Shown here: positions 34,598-44,417 of the stretch, piece by piece
Numbering within the stretch: position 1 is the stretch's first letter
Layout: each line of letters begins with the position of its first letter
NCBI RefSeq assembly: GCF_900637055.1
Contig: NZ_LR134338.1
Span: 6,287,501 to 6,351,500 of the forward strand
Length of the DNA: 64,000 nt
From: Brevibacillus brevis
Lineage (GTDB): Bacteria; Bacillota; Bacilli; Brevibacillales; Brevibacillaceae
Reading direction: 5' to 3'
Made by a program: the position numbers and the translations under genes
The notes under the pieces: generated by a model
What the model saw: the letters and a program-made list of their open reading frames with translations, nothing else
The model's database searches: none
Told to the model about the DNA's origin: nothing

Positions 34598-35962
34598 TTA
34601 TTTCCCGAAAATTTTTCCCGGATTCAAAATGCCGTTCGGGTCCAGCACTTGCTTCATCGCTTGCATGATGTCCAGTGCTTCTCCGTGTTCCTTGCGCTGG
34701 TACTTGATTTTCCCCACACCCACACCATGTTCTCCCGTGCAGGTTCCTCCCCGACTCAATGCGTATTCCACCAGGTGGGCATTTACTTCCTCGGCACGAG
34801 CCACTTCTTCGGGATCATTCAGGTCGATCATCAGGATCGCGTGATAGTTCCCATCCCCGACATGCCCTGCAATCGCTCCATCCAGCCCAGCCCGATCAAT
34901 GGCTTGCCGTGCGTCCACAACTGCTCCTGCCAGCTCGGAAATCGGCAAGCAAACATCTGTCACCATCAGCTTTTTCCCGGGCGATTTGTGCAGGAAGGCA
35001 TACGCCAGGTTATGACGAGCGTCCCAGAGCTGCGTCCGCGCCTTCGAATCGGTTTCAAAAAGAAACTGCGTGCAGCCATGTCCATCGGCGATGTTTTGGG
35101 CAAAGTCGATGTCATACGCGAGCCCTTGTTCACTTCCGTGGAACTCGATAAACAGCGTCGGTGCTTCCGGGTAACTCGTTTCCTTGTACAGATTCACTTG
35201 TTGGATGGAACGTTCATCTACCAGCTCGATTCGCGCTACCTGGATTCCCGCTCCGAGAATATCCACGACGGTATCGACGGCATCCTGCACGGAAGGGAAG
35301 CTGGCACGCGCCGCCGTTGTCGCCTCAGGGATGCCGTAGACACGCAAGGTCAGCTCTGTGAATACACCGAGCGTTCCCTCCGACCCGACAAACAGCCCAG
35401 TAAGGTGGTAGCCTGAGGAAGATTTGGCTGTCATGCTCCCTGTACGGATGATACGTCCGTCCGCCGTCACCACTTCCAGATCGCGAACCTGATCACGCAT
35501 CACGCCATAGCGAACAGAGGTTGTTCCACTGGCGTTTGTAGCCGCCATCCCACCCAAAGTCGCGTCCGCGCCAGGATCGACGGAGAAAAACAATCCGTGC
35601 TTTTTCAATTCTTTATTGAGCTGGGTCCGCGTCACACCGGGCTGGACTCTCACGAGGAAATCCTTCGGTCGCACCTCCAACACTTGGTTCATCAAGGAAA
35701 AATCCATGCTAATTCCGCCCGCATAAGGAATCGCGTGGCCTTCCAGACTGGTCCCCATGCCAAACGGCGTTACCGCAATGTGCTTTTCGTTGGCCAGCTT
35801 CATGATTTGACTGACTTCCTCTGCCGTCTGCGGATACACGACTACATCCGGAAGATGCGGGGTATGGTACGATTCATCATGACTGTGGTGCTCCAGTACA
35901 GTGGGGTTGGTCGATACTCGTTCTTCCCCCAGCAATCCCACTAACGCTTGCTTGTAATCCAC
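34598..35962 (-). CDS. FAD-linked 2-hydroxyacid dehydrogenase (GlcD/D-lactate dehydrogenase family)
   Basis: The 454-aa protein has an N-terminal FAD_binding_4 domain (VVVYPQTAEEVSQIMKLANEKHIAVTPFGMGTSLEGHA, PGADATLGGMAATNASGTTSVRYG, SSGYHLTGLFVGSEGTLG) and a C-terminal FAD-oxidase domain (GHVGDGNYHAILMIDL, GGTCTGEHGVGVGKIKY, DPNGILNPGKIF). It would oxidise D-lactate, glycolate or a related 2-hydroxyacid to the keto acid. It is the last gene of an operon with a TRAP transporter and tartrate-type dehydrogenase. Confidence 0.9.
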   Translation of the reverse strand: MDYKQALVGLLGEERVSTNPTVLEHHSHDESYHTPHLPDVVVYPQTAEEVSQIMKLANEKHIAVTPFGMGTSLEGHAIPYAGGISMDFSLMNQVLEVRPKDFLVRVQPGVTRTQLNKELKKHGLFFSVDPGADATLGGMAATNASGTTSVRYGVMRDQVRDLEVVTADGRIIRTGSMTAKSSSGYHLTGLFVGSEGTLGVFTELTLRVYGIPEATTAARASFPSVQDAVDTVVDILGAGIQVARIELVDERSIQQVNLYKETSYPEAPTLFIEFHGSEQGLAYDIDFAQNIADGHGCTQFLFETDSKARTQLWDARHNLAYAFLHKSPGKKLMVTDVCLPISELAGAVVDARQAIDRAGLDGAIAGHVGDGNYHAILMIDLNDPEEVARAEEVNAHLVEYALSRGGTCTGEHGVGVGKIKYQRKEHGEALDIMQAMKQVLDPNGILNPGKIFGK

Positions 35963-35978
35963 ATTGGTTCCCCCTCCG

Positions 35979-37253
35979 TTACTTGCTCAAGTTGACAAGG
36001 AATAAACTGATTTCAGGAATGTAGGTGATGAGCATCAAGTCGACGATCATGATGACCAAAAATGGGATCACCGCTCGCTCAATCTCCGTATTCTGGAGCT
36101 TCGCAATATTTCCTGCTACCAACAAATTGATCCCAACTGGTGGCGTCAGCATACCGATGGCGGAGTTGACGACCATGATCACCCCGAATAGCACCGGATC
36201 AATGCCCAAAGAGTTCGTGATCGGCAGCAGGATCGGTGTCAGGAGAATGATCGTAACCGCCGTTTCCATGAACGTCCCCAAAATGAGCAGCAAGATGTTA
36301 ATAATGAGCAACGTAATGATCGTGCTGTCAGTAATCCCCAGCATGAATTGCGCAATTTCCTGCGGGATGTTTTCCCTCGTCATCAGATACCCAAATGCAT
36401 TAGCGGTCGCGATAATCAGCATGATGACCGCTGTCATACTGGCAGAGCCAGCGAATATTTCCCCCAAGTCCCTCCACTTGATCTCCCGGTAGACGAAAAG
36501 CCCGACAACCAGACCGTAAATCACGGCTACCACTGCTGCTTCTGTCGGAGTAAAGATGGCTCCGTATATACCGCCAAGAATAATGATCGGCATGAGTATC
36601 GCCAAAATGGCGTCCTTGAAAGCCTCCCATATTTCTTTGGGGGTATGCTTCTCTCCGCCACCCCATCCGTTTTTCTTACTGATCCAATACGAGTACAAGA
36701 TCAGCGAGATCGCTACGAGAATACCCGGCCCGATCCCGGCAATAAACAAGTCGCTAATCGAGGCACTCGCTGCTACCCCGTACAAAACCATCGGCACGCT
36801 CGGAGGAATCATGACACCAATCGTACCGCCTGTTGCATGCAAGGCCGCAGAAAACCGGACATTATACCCTTTTTTGACCATGTGCGGAATCAAAATTCCC
36901 CCTACGGCTGCCGTTGTCGCGGCAGAAGAACCCGATATCGCTGCAAAAAAGGTACACCCCATGACCGCCACGATTGCCAATCCCCCCGGCAGGTTCCCGA
37001 CAATCGTATTCGCAAAGCGAATCAGCCTGGCCGAAATTCCGCCTGTTTCCATCAGCTTTCCTGCCAATAGGAAGAACGGGATCGCCATCAGCGGGAAGGA
37101 ATCTGTCCCGTTGAACATTTTTTGAATCACAACCAGAAGAGGGATGTTTCCCTCCAGCATAAACACGACAACGACAGATAACCCCAGTGCCACCCCAATC
37201 GGTACGTTCAGGATCAGGAGCACCAACAGTGTTAAAAACAAGATCGTACCCAC
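35979..37253 (-). CDS. dctM: TRAP transporter large permease (DctM)
   Basis: The 424-aa protein has about 12 hydrophobic segments (LLVLLILNVPIGVALGLSVVV, AGKLMETGGISARLIRFA, GTIGVMIPPSVPMVLYGVAA, TPTEAAVVAVIYGL, MLTPPVGINLLVAGNIA), the family pattern of DctM/SiaM elevator subunits. GTG start with GGAG 10 nt upstream. It works with the small permease and binding protein encoded upstream to take up an organic acid with sodium. Confidence 0.93.
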   Translation of the reverse strand: MGTILFLTLLVLLILNVPIGVALGLSVVVVFMLEGNIPLLVVIQKMFNGTDSFPLMAIPFFLLAGKLMETGGISARLIRFANTIVGNLPGGLAIVAVMGCTFFAAISGSSAATTAAVGGILIPHMVKKGYNVRFSAALHATGGTIGVMIPPSVPMVLYGVAASASISDLFIAGIGPGILVAISLILYSYWISKKNGWGGGEKHTPKEIWEAFKDAILAILMPIIILGGIYGAIFTPTEAAVVAVIYGLVVGLFVYREIKWRDLGEIFAGSASMTAVIMLIIATANAFGYLMTRENIPQEIAQFMLGITDSTIITLLIINILLLILGTFMETAVTIILLTPILLPITNSLGIDPVLFGVIMVVNSAIGMLTPPVGINLLVAGNIAKLQNTEIERAVIPFLVIMIVDLMLITYIPEISLFLVNLSK

Positions 37254-37260
37254 AATCTGG

Positions 37261-37728
37261 TCACTCCTTCCCGGTAATGTCTTTCCACGTCACATGGATC
37301 ACGTTCATGATGAGCAAGGCACCGCTGATCGGAATCACCATGTATACATAACCCATGGGAACGAGCAGAGTGGGTGAGGTTTGTGTCATGCTTCTCGCAG
37401 ACAACAAATAGCCTTGCTGAACCATGACGAAAAAGAAGACCAGACTGCACAAAGCGGCAATAACCAGTACCACTTTGTTCATGCGAGGCGACAAGTACTT
37501 TTGAATGTATTCCGTACCGATGTGTGCTTTGATCGACATCGCATACGCTGATCCTAGAAACGTAATCCAGATCAGCAAATACCGAGCCAATTCCTCCGTC
37601 CAGGCCAAGGGCTGGTCGAGCAAAAAACGGAAAAGCACCTGCAGGAAGACAGCGACCACCATAATAGCCAGAAGGGCAATGATGAAAAAACGAAGGATGC
37701 TGTTTATTTTGGAAACAAGGTTGCCCAC
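37261..37728 (-). CDS. dctQ: TRAP transporter small permease (DctQ)
   Basis: The 155-aa protein has four transmembrane segments and the family motif region VLFRFLLDQPLAWTEELARYLLIWITFLGSAYAM. I chose the GTG at 37728, which has AGGAG 7 nt upstream; a TTG at 37734 is too close to the site. It is followed by dctM after 7 nt. Confidence 0.9.
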   Translation of the reverse strand: MGNLVSKINSILRFFIIALLAIMVVAVFLQVLFRFLLDQPLAWTEELARYLLIWITFLGSAYAMSIKAHIGTEYIQKYLSPRMNKVVLVIAALCSLVFFFVMVQQGYLLSARSMTQTSPTLLVPMGYVYMVIPISGALLIMNVIHVTWKDITGKE

Positions 37729-37792
37729 ACACAATCTCCTTTCGCAGGAAAAAGGGGAGAAAAGCCAGAGTGGCTCGTCTCCCTTCTGCCGT

Positions 37793-38848
37793 TTATTTTG
37801 TATTTACAATTTGATCCACCAGCTCTTTGCCAAACTGCCCGGAAAATTTGTCATAGACAGGCTTCATTGCATCGCGGAAAGCTTGCTTATCCACGTCCTC
37901 GGTAATGACTACACCTTTTGCTTTAATATTCGAGATGGCCTCTTCTTCCATCTTGATCATCAGCTCGCGCTCGTACTGACCCGCTTTTTTGGCTTCCTCG
38001 GCAAGAAGTTGCTGGACATCTGCCGGGAGCTTATCCCATACAGGCTTGCTGAACAAGATCATCGCCGCTGAGTAGACATGCCCGGTCAAAGCCATTTGCG
38101 TTTGCTTGGATTCATATAGCTTGTAGGTCTGTGCAACAATCGCCGGATTTTCCTGGGCATCGACGACTCCTTGTTGCAGCGCCGTCAGCGCCTCTGTCCA
38201 AGCCATTGGGGTCGGCTTCGCTCCCAATGCTTCGAATGCAGCCAGATGAATCGGGTTTTCCTGTGTGCGTATCTTCAGCCCTGCCACATCTTCCGGCTTC
38301 TTGATCACCTTCGAACCGTTCGTAATATGGCGGAAGCCGTTTTCAGCCCATGCCAGCCCGACCAGATTGGCGTTTTCCAAATCCTTGAGGAGGTCCTGTC
38401 CGACTTGTCCGTCGAGGACCTTGTACGCTTGCTCACGGCTCTCAAACAAGAACGGGAGATCCAGCACGCCCAGCTTCGGATGGAAGTTCATCACGGGTGC
38501 AGTCGAGGTAATCGACATATCTGCCGTTCCAAAGGTCAGTGCCTCTGTCAATTCACGCTCCGCTCCTAGCTGGCTCAGCGGATACACCTCGATTTTCACT
38601 TTCCCACTCGAGCGCTTGTCGACATCCTCGGCCATTTTTTTCAATGCCAAATGGTACGGATGATCCTCAGTCAGCGAATGCCCTGCTTTGAAAACATAGC
38701 TTTGGCCGTCACTTTTCGGTGCTTCTGTCCCCCCGGCTTGTCCCGAAGGCGGGGCAGTCTGTTGACCGCCTCCTCCTCCGCACGCCGCCAGAAATAAAGA
38801 CACAGACATGATGCCAGCTAGCACGAAGCTCCACTTCTTCCGAAACAT
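37793..38848 (-). CDS. dctP: TRAP transporter substrate-binding lipoprotein (DctP)
   Basis: The 351-aa protein has a lipoprotein signal with lipobox LFLAAC (Cys about 22), a Gly-rich tether, then the DctP domain (FKAGHSLTEDHPYHLALKKMAEDVDKRSSGKVKIEVYPLSQLGAERELTEAL, VGLAWAENGFRHITN, AWTEALTALQQGVVDAQENP). The conserved Arg that binds the substrate carboxylate is in GLKIRTQENP. Confidence 0.93.
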   Translation of the reverse strand: MFRKKWSFVLAGIMSVSLFLAACGGGGGQQTAPPSGQAGGTEAPKSDGQSYVFKAGHSLTEDHPYHLALKKMAEDVDKRSSGKVKIEVYPLSQLGAERELTEALTFGTADMSITSTAPVMNFHPKLGVLDLPFLFESREQAYKVLDGQVGQDLLKDLENANLVGLAWAENGFRHITNGSKVIKKPEDVAGLKIRTQENPIHLAAFEALGAKPTPMAWTEALTALQQGVVDAQENPAIVAQTYKLYESKQTQMALTGHVYSAAMILFSKPVWDKLPADVQQLLAEEAKKAGQYERELMIKMEEEAISNIKAKGVVITEDVDKQAFRDAMKPVYDKFSGQFGKELVDQIVNTK

Positions 38849-38910
38849 GCGATAGTACCCCCTGTTGATTCTTTTGTTTTTTAAATAATATGAAAATTTA
38901 GTTCATTTTA

Positions 38911-39681
38911 CTAGATCCCTCTTCCACCGTCTACATTCATGACCTCGCCCGTGACAATTTTGGATAGATCAGAAGCCAAATAGAGAGCCGCCTGCGCGAT
39001 ATCCTCCGGCTGAATCAACATACCCAATGGAACACTGCTGATGAAAATATCTTTTTTCCCAGCCTCTACTTCCGCTTCATCTCCATTGATAAACTTACCT
39101 AGCATCGGCGTCTCTGCCGGCCCTGGATTAATGACATTGACTCGGATATGAAAAGAAGCAAGTTCAATCGCCAGTGCCTTGCTCAACATGATAGCAGCCC
39201 CCTTGGACGCGCAGTACGCATTCAACCCCGGACGTGCGCGAATTCCGGCAATCGAAGCGATGTTGATGATGCTTCCTTTCCCTTTCTCCTTCATGTGAGG
39301 AACCGCATGCCTTGTCGTCAAAAAGATCGACTTCGTGTTCACAGACATGATTTGATCCCACTGCTCCAAGGTCAGTTCCTCAATGGGGGTAAACGCTTGG
39401 GGAACACCCGCGCAGTTGACCAAGACATCGATCGAGCCGTACGCTTCGAGCGTTTCCTTCACGAGTGCAGCGACGCTCGTATCGTCTGCCACATCCGTTT
39501 GCACCGCATGACCTTTCCCTTGTGGCAGCTCTTGAGCGACCACTCCTGCCACTTCTTTGTTCAAATCAGCCAGGATGACGTTGGCTCCCTCGGCCGCAAA
39601 AAGCTGCGCAATGGCCTTGCCCATTCCTGACGCGGCCCCTGTTACAATCGCCGTTTTTCCTTGCAAAAGTTGCCCGCTCAT
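38911..39681 (-). CDS. SDR-family NAD(P)-dependent oxidoreductase
   Basis: The 256-aa protein has the classical SDR features: TGAASGMGKAIA (cofactor), NCAGVP, catalytic Ser in IINIASIAGIRARPGLNAYCASKGA with YxxxK as YCASK, and NPGPAETPML. The C-terminal DVSKIVTGEVMNVDGG-type ending (DLSKIVTGEVMNVDGGRGI) is typical of 3-oxoacyl-reductase-like sugar or hydroxyacid dehydrogenases. ATG overlaps the preceding aldehyde dehydrogenase stop by 4 nt. The substrate is unknown, probably an intermediate of the operon's hydroxy acid. Confidence 0.88.
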   Translation of the reverse strand: MSGQLLQGKTAIVTGAASGMGKAIAQLFAAEGANVILADLNKEVAGVVAQELPQGKGHAVQTDVADDTSVAALVKETLEAYGSIDVLVNCAGVPQAFTPIEELTLEQWDQIMSVNTKSIFLTTRHAVPHMKEKGKGSIINIASIAGIRARPGLNAYCASKGAAIMLSKALAIELASFHIRVNVINPGPAETPMLGKFINGDEAEVEAGKKDIFISSVPLGMLIQPEDIAQAALYLASDLSKIVTGEVMNVDGGRGI

Positions 39682-41102
39682 AGGTTGATCACCACCATTC
39701 GCTCTTCTGTCATCTCTTCGACTGCGTAACGCGGACCTTCCTTGCCTAGCCCGCTGTTTTTGATTCCGCCGTATGGCATGACGTCATTGCGATAGGTCGA
39801 TACGTCGTTGATCACCACGCCACCGTACTCCAGCACGCGTGCCGCTTTCATCGCGACGTTCAAATCACGGGTAAAAATCCCTGCCTGCAAGCCGTACTCC
39901 GAATCGTTGGCTTGTGCAAACGCATCATCCAGATCACTGTACGGAATGATCGTAACGACGGGCGCGAACACTTCCCGGCAAACCACCTTCATCTCTGGCC
40001 TTGTATCCACCAACACAGCCGGATAGAAAAGAGCACCCTCCCGTTTGACAGGCAAGAGCGATCTGGCCCCTTGGCTAATCGCTTCCTGTACCCATTCCTC
40101 GGTACGGCTCGCTTCTTTTTCACTGATCATCGGTCCGACATCCGTGTCCGGGTCTTCCGGGTCCCCTACCTTCAACTGATGGACATGCGAGATATAAAAG
40201 TCACTGAACGCCTGCATAACCGATTCATGCACGTAAATGCGCTGGACAGCAATGCACGCCTGACCGGCATTGTGAAAGCTGCGGGCGGCTGTTTGACGGG
40301 CTGCCAGCTCCAAATCCGCATCGAGGTGCACGATATTGGGAGAGTTGTTGCCCAGCTCCAGCGCAACGGGACGCATGCCACTTCGCTCCTTGATGCGGCG
40401 ACCGACTTCTCCTGACCCGGTAAAGGTGTACATGGCGATGCGCTCTTCATCCAGCAGCCATTCCCCTACCTGACTGCCTGCCCCTGTCACGATATTTACA
40501 TAGCCTTTTGGCAAGCCCGCTTCCTCCAGGATCTCCACCAACAGAAAGGTTGCGATAGGCGTGACTGTAGCTGGCTTAACCACCAGCGTATTTCCTGCGG
40601 CTAGCGCTGGCGCGATCTTGTGCGTACTGAGCAGCAAGGGATAGTTAAACGGCGTAATGGCACCGATCACTCCCTTTGGCACCCGAATGGTAAAGCCCAG
40701 TCGGTTTTCCGAGCCTTCTGTTGCTTGCAGCGGAATCATTTCCCCATGAATTTTTTTAGCTTCCTCTGCCGACAAGCGCAGCGTATTGATCGTCCGATCC
40801 AGCTCATTCATCGCGTCCTTGCGCGTTTTGCCCACCTCGCGAATCAAGGATCGCTCCATCTCGTCCCGGCGTTCCTCCATTAGCTCAGAGGCTTTCAGCA
40901 AGATTTTGTACCGTTGAAAAGGAGTCAATTTGTCTGTTTTAAACGTCTCCCATGCAGCTTCCACCGCTTCTGTTACATGTCTCTGCTCGGCCTTGGCAAT
41001 ACGCGCGATGCACTCGCCCGTGTATTTGTGTAGGACGGGAATGTAGCTCTCGGTTTTCACCCATTCTCCACCGATGTACAAATCATACGATCTCGCTTCC
41101 AT
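39678..41102 (-). CDS. NAD(P)-dependent aldehyde dehydrogenase (lactaldehyde-dehydrogenase-like)
   Basis: The 474-aa protein has the ALDH motifs: [58 protein letters not shown] and the catalytic Cys in FHNAGQACIAVQRIYVHES; NDSEYGLQAGIFTRD near the end. The FHNAGQAC form and length fit the lactaldehyde/sulfolactaldehyde/glyceraldehyde branch. It lies in the sigma-54-driven operon between the tartrate-type dehydrogenase and the SDR. Confidence 0.9.
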   Translation of the reverse strand: MEARSYDLYIGGEWVKTESYIPVLHKYTGECIARIAKAEQRHVTEAVEAAWETFKTDKLTPFQRYKILLKASELMEERRDEMERSLIREVGKTRKDAMNELDRTINTLRLSAEEAKKIHGEMIPLQATEGSENRLGFTIRVPKGVIGAITPFNYPLLLSTHKIAPALAAGNTLVVKPATVTPIATFLLVEILEEAGLPKGYVNIVTGAGSQVGEWLLDEERIAMYTFTGSGEVGRRIKERSGMRPVALELGNNSPNIVHLDADLELAARQTAARSFHNAGQACIAVQRIYVHESVMQAFSDFYISHVHQLKVGDPEDPDTDVGPMISEKEASRTEEWVQEAISQGARSLLPVKREGALFYPAVLVDTRPEMKVVCREVFAPVVTIIPYSDLDDAFAQANDSEYGLQAGIFTRDLNVAMKAARVLEYGGVVINDVSTYRNDVMPYGGIKNSGLGKEGPRYAVEEMTEERMVVINL

Positions 41103-41122
41103 GTCCTCTTCCTCCCTTATAT

Positions 41123-42199
41123 TTATCTCGTTGTTTGATAGATGTGGCGAACGATTTCGTCTCCCAATTCTTTCGTTGTCGCTGTTCCCCCAAGATCAGG
41201 AGTGAGCACCTTGCCATCTTGCAACACGTTTTCGATGGCGTTCATAATGACAGCACTGAGTTCTGGCAGATCGAGATGATCCATCATCATGGCGAGGCTC
41301 CATACTTGTGCGATCGGATTGGCGATTCCTTTACCCGCGATATCTGGCGCAGAGCCGTGAATGGGCTCAAACATGGATGGGTACTTGCGCTCCGGATTGA
41401 TGTTCGCGGAAGGAGCCAAGCCCAAACCACCGACGATCGCCGCCCCGAGATCGGTCAAAATGTCTCCAAACAAGTTGCTCGCGACAACGACGTCAAACGT
41501 TTCTGGTCGCGTGATGAAATAGGCAGCAAGTGCATCGATATGATACAGATTGGTCTGGATGCCTGGGTATTCCTGACTGACTTCCTTGACGATCTCATCC
41601 CAGAACGGCATGGAATGGTTGATGCCGTTGGACTTCGTAGCAGCCGTCACGCTCTTTTTCGAACGCTTTTCCGCCAGGGAGTAAGCGTATTTGAGGATGC
41701 GCTCTGTTCCGTACCGGGTAAATACGTTGTTTTGCACCGCCATTTCGTACGGTGTACCCTGGTGCATGCGCCCGCCCATATTGGAGTACTCACCCTCTGT
41801 ATTCTCCCGAACCACGACGAAATCGAGATCGGCATGCCCCTTATAGCGAAGAGGGCTTTCCAGACCTTTGAGCAGCTTGACCGGGCGAAGGTTCACATAC
41901 TGCTGGAATGCCCGGCGTATTGGCAAGATCAGCTCCCACACGGATACGTGGTCGGGAACCTCTGGCGCACCAATTGCCCCAAGCAGAATCAAATCATAGT
42001 CTTTTAAAATATGTAGTCCATTTTCCGGCATCATTTTGCCATGTTCGAGATAGTAGCTACAATTCCAATCCATGACATCACGCGCAAACCGAATGCCGCC
42101 GTGACTCTCTTCTATGGCACCCAACACCTTCAGGCCCTCTTCCATGACCTCGGGACCGATTCCGTCTCCTGGAATTACAGCAATGGAATAGTGAAGCAA
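41123..42199 (-). CDS. Tartrate/D-malate-type decarboxylating dehydrogenase
   Basis: The 358-aa protein belongs to the isocitrate/isopropylmalate dehydrogenase superfamily (VIPGDGIGPEVMEEGLKVL, VVRENTEGEYSNMGGR, AATKSNGINHSMPFWDEIV, VVASNLFGDILTDLGAAIVGGLGLAPSANINPER, EPIHGSAPDIAGKGIANP). The N[ILM]-type GGRMHQGTP segment and overall pattern fit the tartrate/D-malate dehydrogenase branch, which oxidises 2-hydroxy-dicarboxylic acids. It is the first gene behind the sigma-54 promoter. Confidence 0.9.
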   Translation of the reverse strand: MLHYSIAVIPGDGIGPEVMEEGLKVLGAIEESHGGIRFARDVMDWNCSYYLEHGKMMPENGLHILKDYDLILLGAIGAPEVPDHVSVWELILPIRRAFQQYVNLRPVKLLKGLESPLRYKGHADLDFVVVRENTEGEYSNMGGRMHQGTPYEMAVQNNVFTRYGTERILKYAYSLAEKRSKKSVTAATKSNGINHSMPFWDEIVKEVSQEYPGIQTNLYHIDALAAYFITRPETFDVVVASNLFGDILTDLGAAIVGGLGLAPSANINPERKYPSMFEPIHGSAPDIAGKGIANPIAQVWSLAMMMDHLDLPELSAVIMNAIENVLQDGKVLTPDLGGTATTKELGDEIVRHIYQTTR

Positions 42200-42250
42200 C
42201 GGTCTCCCTCCTAAAAATCTAAATTTTTTGACTTTATGCTACACTATCCA

Positions 42251-42270
42251 CTTGCATGATTAATGCCAAG
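42251..42270 (-). promoter_or_regulatory. Sigma-54 promoter of the hydroxy-acid operon
   Basis: CTTGGCATTAATCATGCAAG on the minus strand has GG at -24 and GC at -12 separated by 10 nt, as sigma-54 requires. It is about 50 bp before the dehydrogenase start. Confidence 0.7.
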
Positions 42271-42363
42271 CTCCGTATCATGCCCCCTGACCGGATAAAA
42301 GTCTTCCATCCGTTCCTCTCCATGCATCCCGCGTCTGGTTATATTGCAAGACAACGCAACAAA

Positions 42364-42387
42364 ATGTTGCAACACGCATTGCAACAT
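42364..42387 (-). promoter_or_regulatory. Enhancer-like inverted repeat upstream of the sigma-54 promoter
   Basis: ATGTTGCAA-N6-TTGCAACAT is a perfect dyad about 100 bp upstream of the -24/-12 promoter, the normal place for a sigma-54 activator site. A weaker copy of the half site (GTTGC and TTGCAAT) follows at about 42336-42360. Confidence 0.6.
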
Positions 42388-42418
42388 TTGTTCACGCCAA
42401 GCTATACCGTTTCATCCA

Positions 42419-44155
42419 TTATGGCTCTTCCTGATGGAACGGTGCTCCAATCTGGTATTCTTCTATTTTGCGGTACAAGGTATTTCGACCGATTTGCAGC
42501 ATTTTGGCTGCTTTGCTGACATTGCCGCCACTTTTCTCCAGTGCCTTTTTGATCGCGTTTCTCTCTGTTTCACGCAACGAAGGAATAGCATGATCTGACG
42601 GCTCAGGCGAATCGGCTTCCATTAATCCCTCCAGTTGGATGTGATCGCAATCAATAGTATCCCCCTCTGCCAAAAACACCGCTTGAATCAGCACGCCTTG
42701 CAGTTCCCGGATATTGCCCGGCCACGAATAAGCACACAGCTTATCCTTTGCCGCAGTGGTCAGTATGTACGGTTGTTCTGTGTCGATCTGCTGCAACAGA
42801 TACTCTGCCATCTGGATGATATCACTGCGTTTTTTCAACGACGGCAAATGAATGGAGACTCCTTTGAGCCGATAGTACAGGTCAGCCCGAAAACGTCCCG
42901 CCTTGATCTCCTCTGACAGATTTCGATGCGTAGCGGCAATGATCCGCGCATAAATAGGGCGGGATTGATTGCTCCCCACCGGGGTGACGACCTTTTCCTG
43001 CAAAACGCGCAGAAGTGCCGCTTGCGCACGCAAAGACATATCCCCGATCTCATCCAAAAAGATCGTGCCTTTTTTCGCCGCTTCAAACTTTCCGATTCTT
43101 CCTTCCCGATGTGCCCCTGTGAATGACCCGCTTTCATATCCGAACAATTCACTCTCGATCAAATTTTCTGGAATTGAACTGCAGTTCACTGCGATAAAAG
43201 GCTCATGCGCGCGCGGACCTGTCTCATGGACCATTTGAGCGAACAGCTCTTTTCCCGTACCGCTTTCCCCCAAAATAATCACAGGAAAATCTACCTGAGC
43301 CGCCTTTTGTCCGAGCATCTTTGCCTGCAAGAAGAGCGGGCATGAACCAGCTAGACGCGGAAACGGCTTCAGCTGTACTTTGGGTGCCGCAGACCAAAAA
43401 CGCGGGCGATGATCTTTCACATTACTGCTAGCACGCTCTTGCTCCGCACTTACTCTTGTTCCCAAGGCTTCCTTTCCGAGCTGCTGTTGCGCGGCCTCAT
43501 TTAGGCCCACGATACGCTCATCCCGATCCAAGCCGACGAGTGCCAGCTTTTCTCGACCATCTCCTGGGCGTAATGAAGTTGGCAAGGCAATCACACGCTC
43601 CGCATCTGATAACAAAAAGCGGTTTTGCAGAGCCTCTGCGATCATGCAAGCAATGGTTAGGGCAAACGGATGGGAATATTCTTTACGCGTACTGATGTCA
43701 ATGATGCCCAACAGCTCACCCGCTGGTGAAAAAATAGGTGCCGCCGAGCATGTAAGAAAGCGATTTTCCAAGAAGTAGTGTTGCTCTCCCTGTACCTGAA
43801 TCGGCTGTTGTGCGATCAGTGCTGTCCCAATCGCGTTGGTTCCTTTGTAATCTTCTGTCCAGTTCGCTCCGATTTGCAGCTGTACTTTTTGTGCCTGGTT
43901 GGCGAAGACTGGGTCCCCGATCGTTTGAATAATATTTCCTTCCCGGTCAGACAAGAGTGCGATGTGCTCTGTCGATAACAAAAAGGGAGCAAGCTTGTTA
44001 AAAAGCGGGAGACTTTCGCGAATCAGAGGGTGATTATCCTGAATGATTTCTTTGATTCGTCGGGCAGAAATGATTTGATCATTGGCCTTCTCCGTTACCT
44101 TGAGGTTCGATTCCTGACAGCGCTTCCAAGATTGCTGAACAATCGTCGACAACAC
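42419..44155 (-). CDS. Sigma-54-dependent transcriptional activator (AcoR-like)
   Basis: The roughly 578-aa protein has an N-terminal GAF-like sensing domain (about 60-170) with [17 protein letters not shown], a short PAS-like region (about 205-235), and the AAA+ domain with Walker A GESGTGKE and the sigma-54-contact loop as GSFTGA instead of GAFTGA. The C-terminal Fis-type HTH is at [38 protein letters not shown]. The start is a GTG at 44155 or TTG at 44152, both behind GGGGGAGG. It likely controls the adjacent sigma-54 promoters at 42251 or 44351. Confidence 0.9.
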   Translation of the reverse strand: MLSTIVQQSWKRCQESNLKVTEKANDQIISARRIKEIIQDNHPLIRESLPLFNKLAPFLLSTEHIALLSDREGNIIQTIGDPVFANQAQKVQLQIGANWTEDYKGTNAIGTALIAQQPIQVQGEQHYFLENRFLTCSAAPIFSPAGELLGIIDISTRKEYSHPFALTIACMIAEALQNRFLLSDAERVIALPTSLRPGDGREKLALVGLDRDERIVGLNEAAQQQLGKEALGTRVSAEQERASSNVKDHRPRFWSAAPKVQLKPFPRLAGSCPLFLQAKMLGQKAAQVDFPVIILGESGTGKELFAQMVHETGPRAHEPFIAVNCSSIPENLIESELFGYESGSFTGAHREGRIGKFEAAKKGTIFLDEIGDMSLRAQAALLRVLQEKVVTPVGSNQSRPIYARIIAATHRNLSEEIKAGRFRADLYYRLKGVSIHLPSLKKRSDIIQMAEYLLQQIDTEQPYILTTAAKDKLCAYSWPGNIRELQGVLIQAVFLAEGDTIDCDHIQLEGLMEADSPEPSDHAIPSLRETERNAIKKALEKSGGNVSKAAKMLQIGRNTLYRKIEEYQIGAPFHQEEP

Positions 44156-44260
44156 GATTCCCTCCCCCAAAAATCATTCCTTCTCAGTATAACATGAGAG
44201 TCTTTGCTATTGAAAAACCAGTCGAATCATAAGCACATTTGTCCGACCGGCTGCTCTTTT

Positions 44261-44299
44261 TGTCCCAATACGGAACACGACATGATCCAATATGGAACA
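44261..44299 (+). promoter_or_regulatory. Tandem enhancer sites upstream of the aldehyde dehydrogenase
   Basis: TGTCCCAATACGGAACA (44261-44277) and TGATCCAATATGGAACA (44283-44299) are two near-identical imperfect palindromes with 22-bp spacing, i.e. two helical turns. They lie 50-90 bp upstream of a sigma-54 promoter and about 100-140 bp from the activator gene start. Confidence 0.65.
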
Positions 44300-44350
44300 A
44301 TTTCTACCCTCATTCACTCGAGAAAACGCTGTCACTTCGAGCTTTTTCAC

Positions 44351-44370
44351 GTTGGTACGAGACTTGCTTT
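44351..44370 (+). promoter_or_regulatory. Sigma-54 promoter of the aldehyde dehydrogenase gene
   Basis: GTTGGTACGAGACTTGCTTT has the GG and GC elements 10 nt apart and fits the TTGGYACG-N4-TTGCT consensus at nearly every position. Confidence 0.75.
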
Positions 44371-44417
44371 TAGAGAGGGGTGTAAAGAAATATGTGATAA
44401 ATGAGGAGGCGCTCGCA

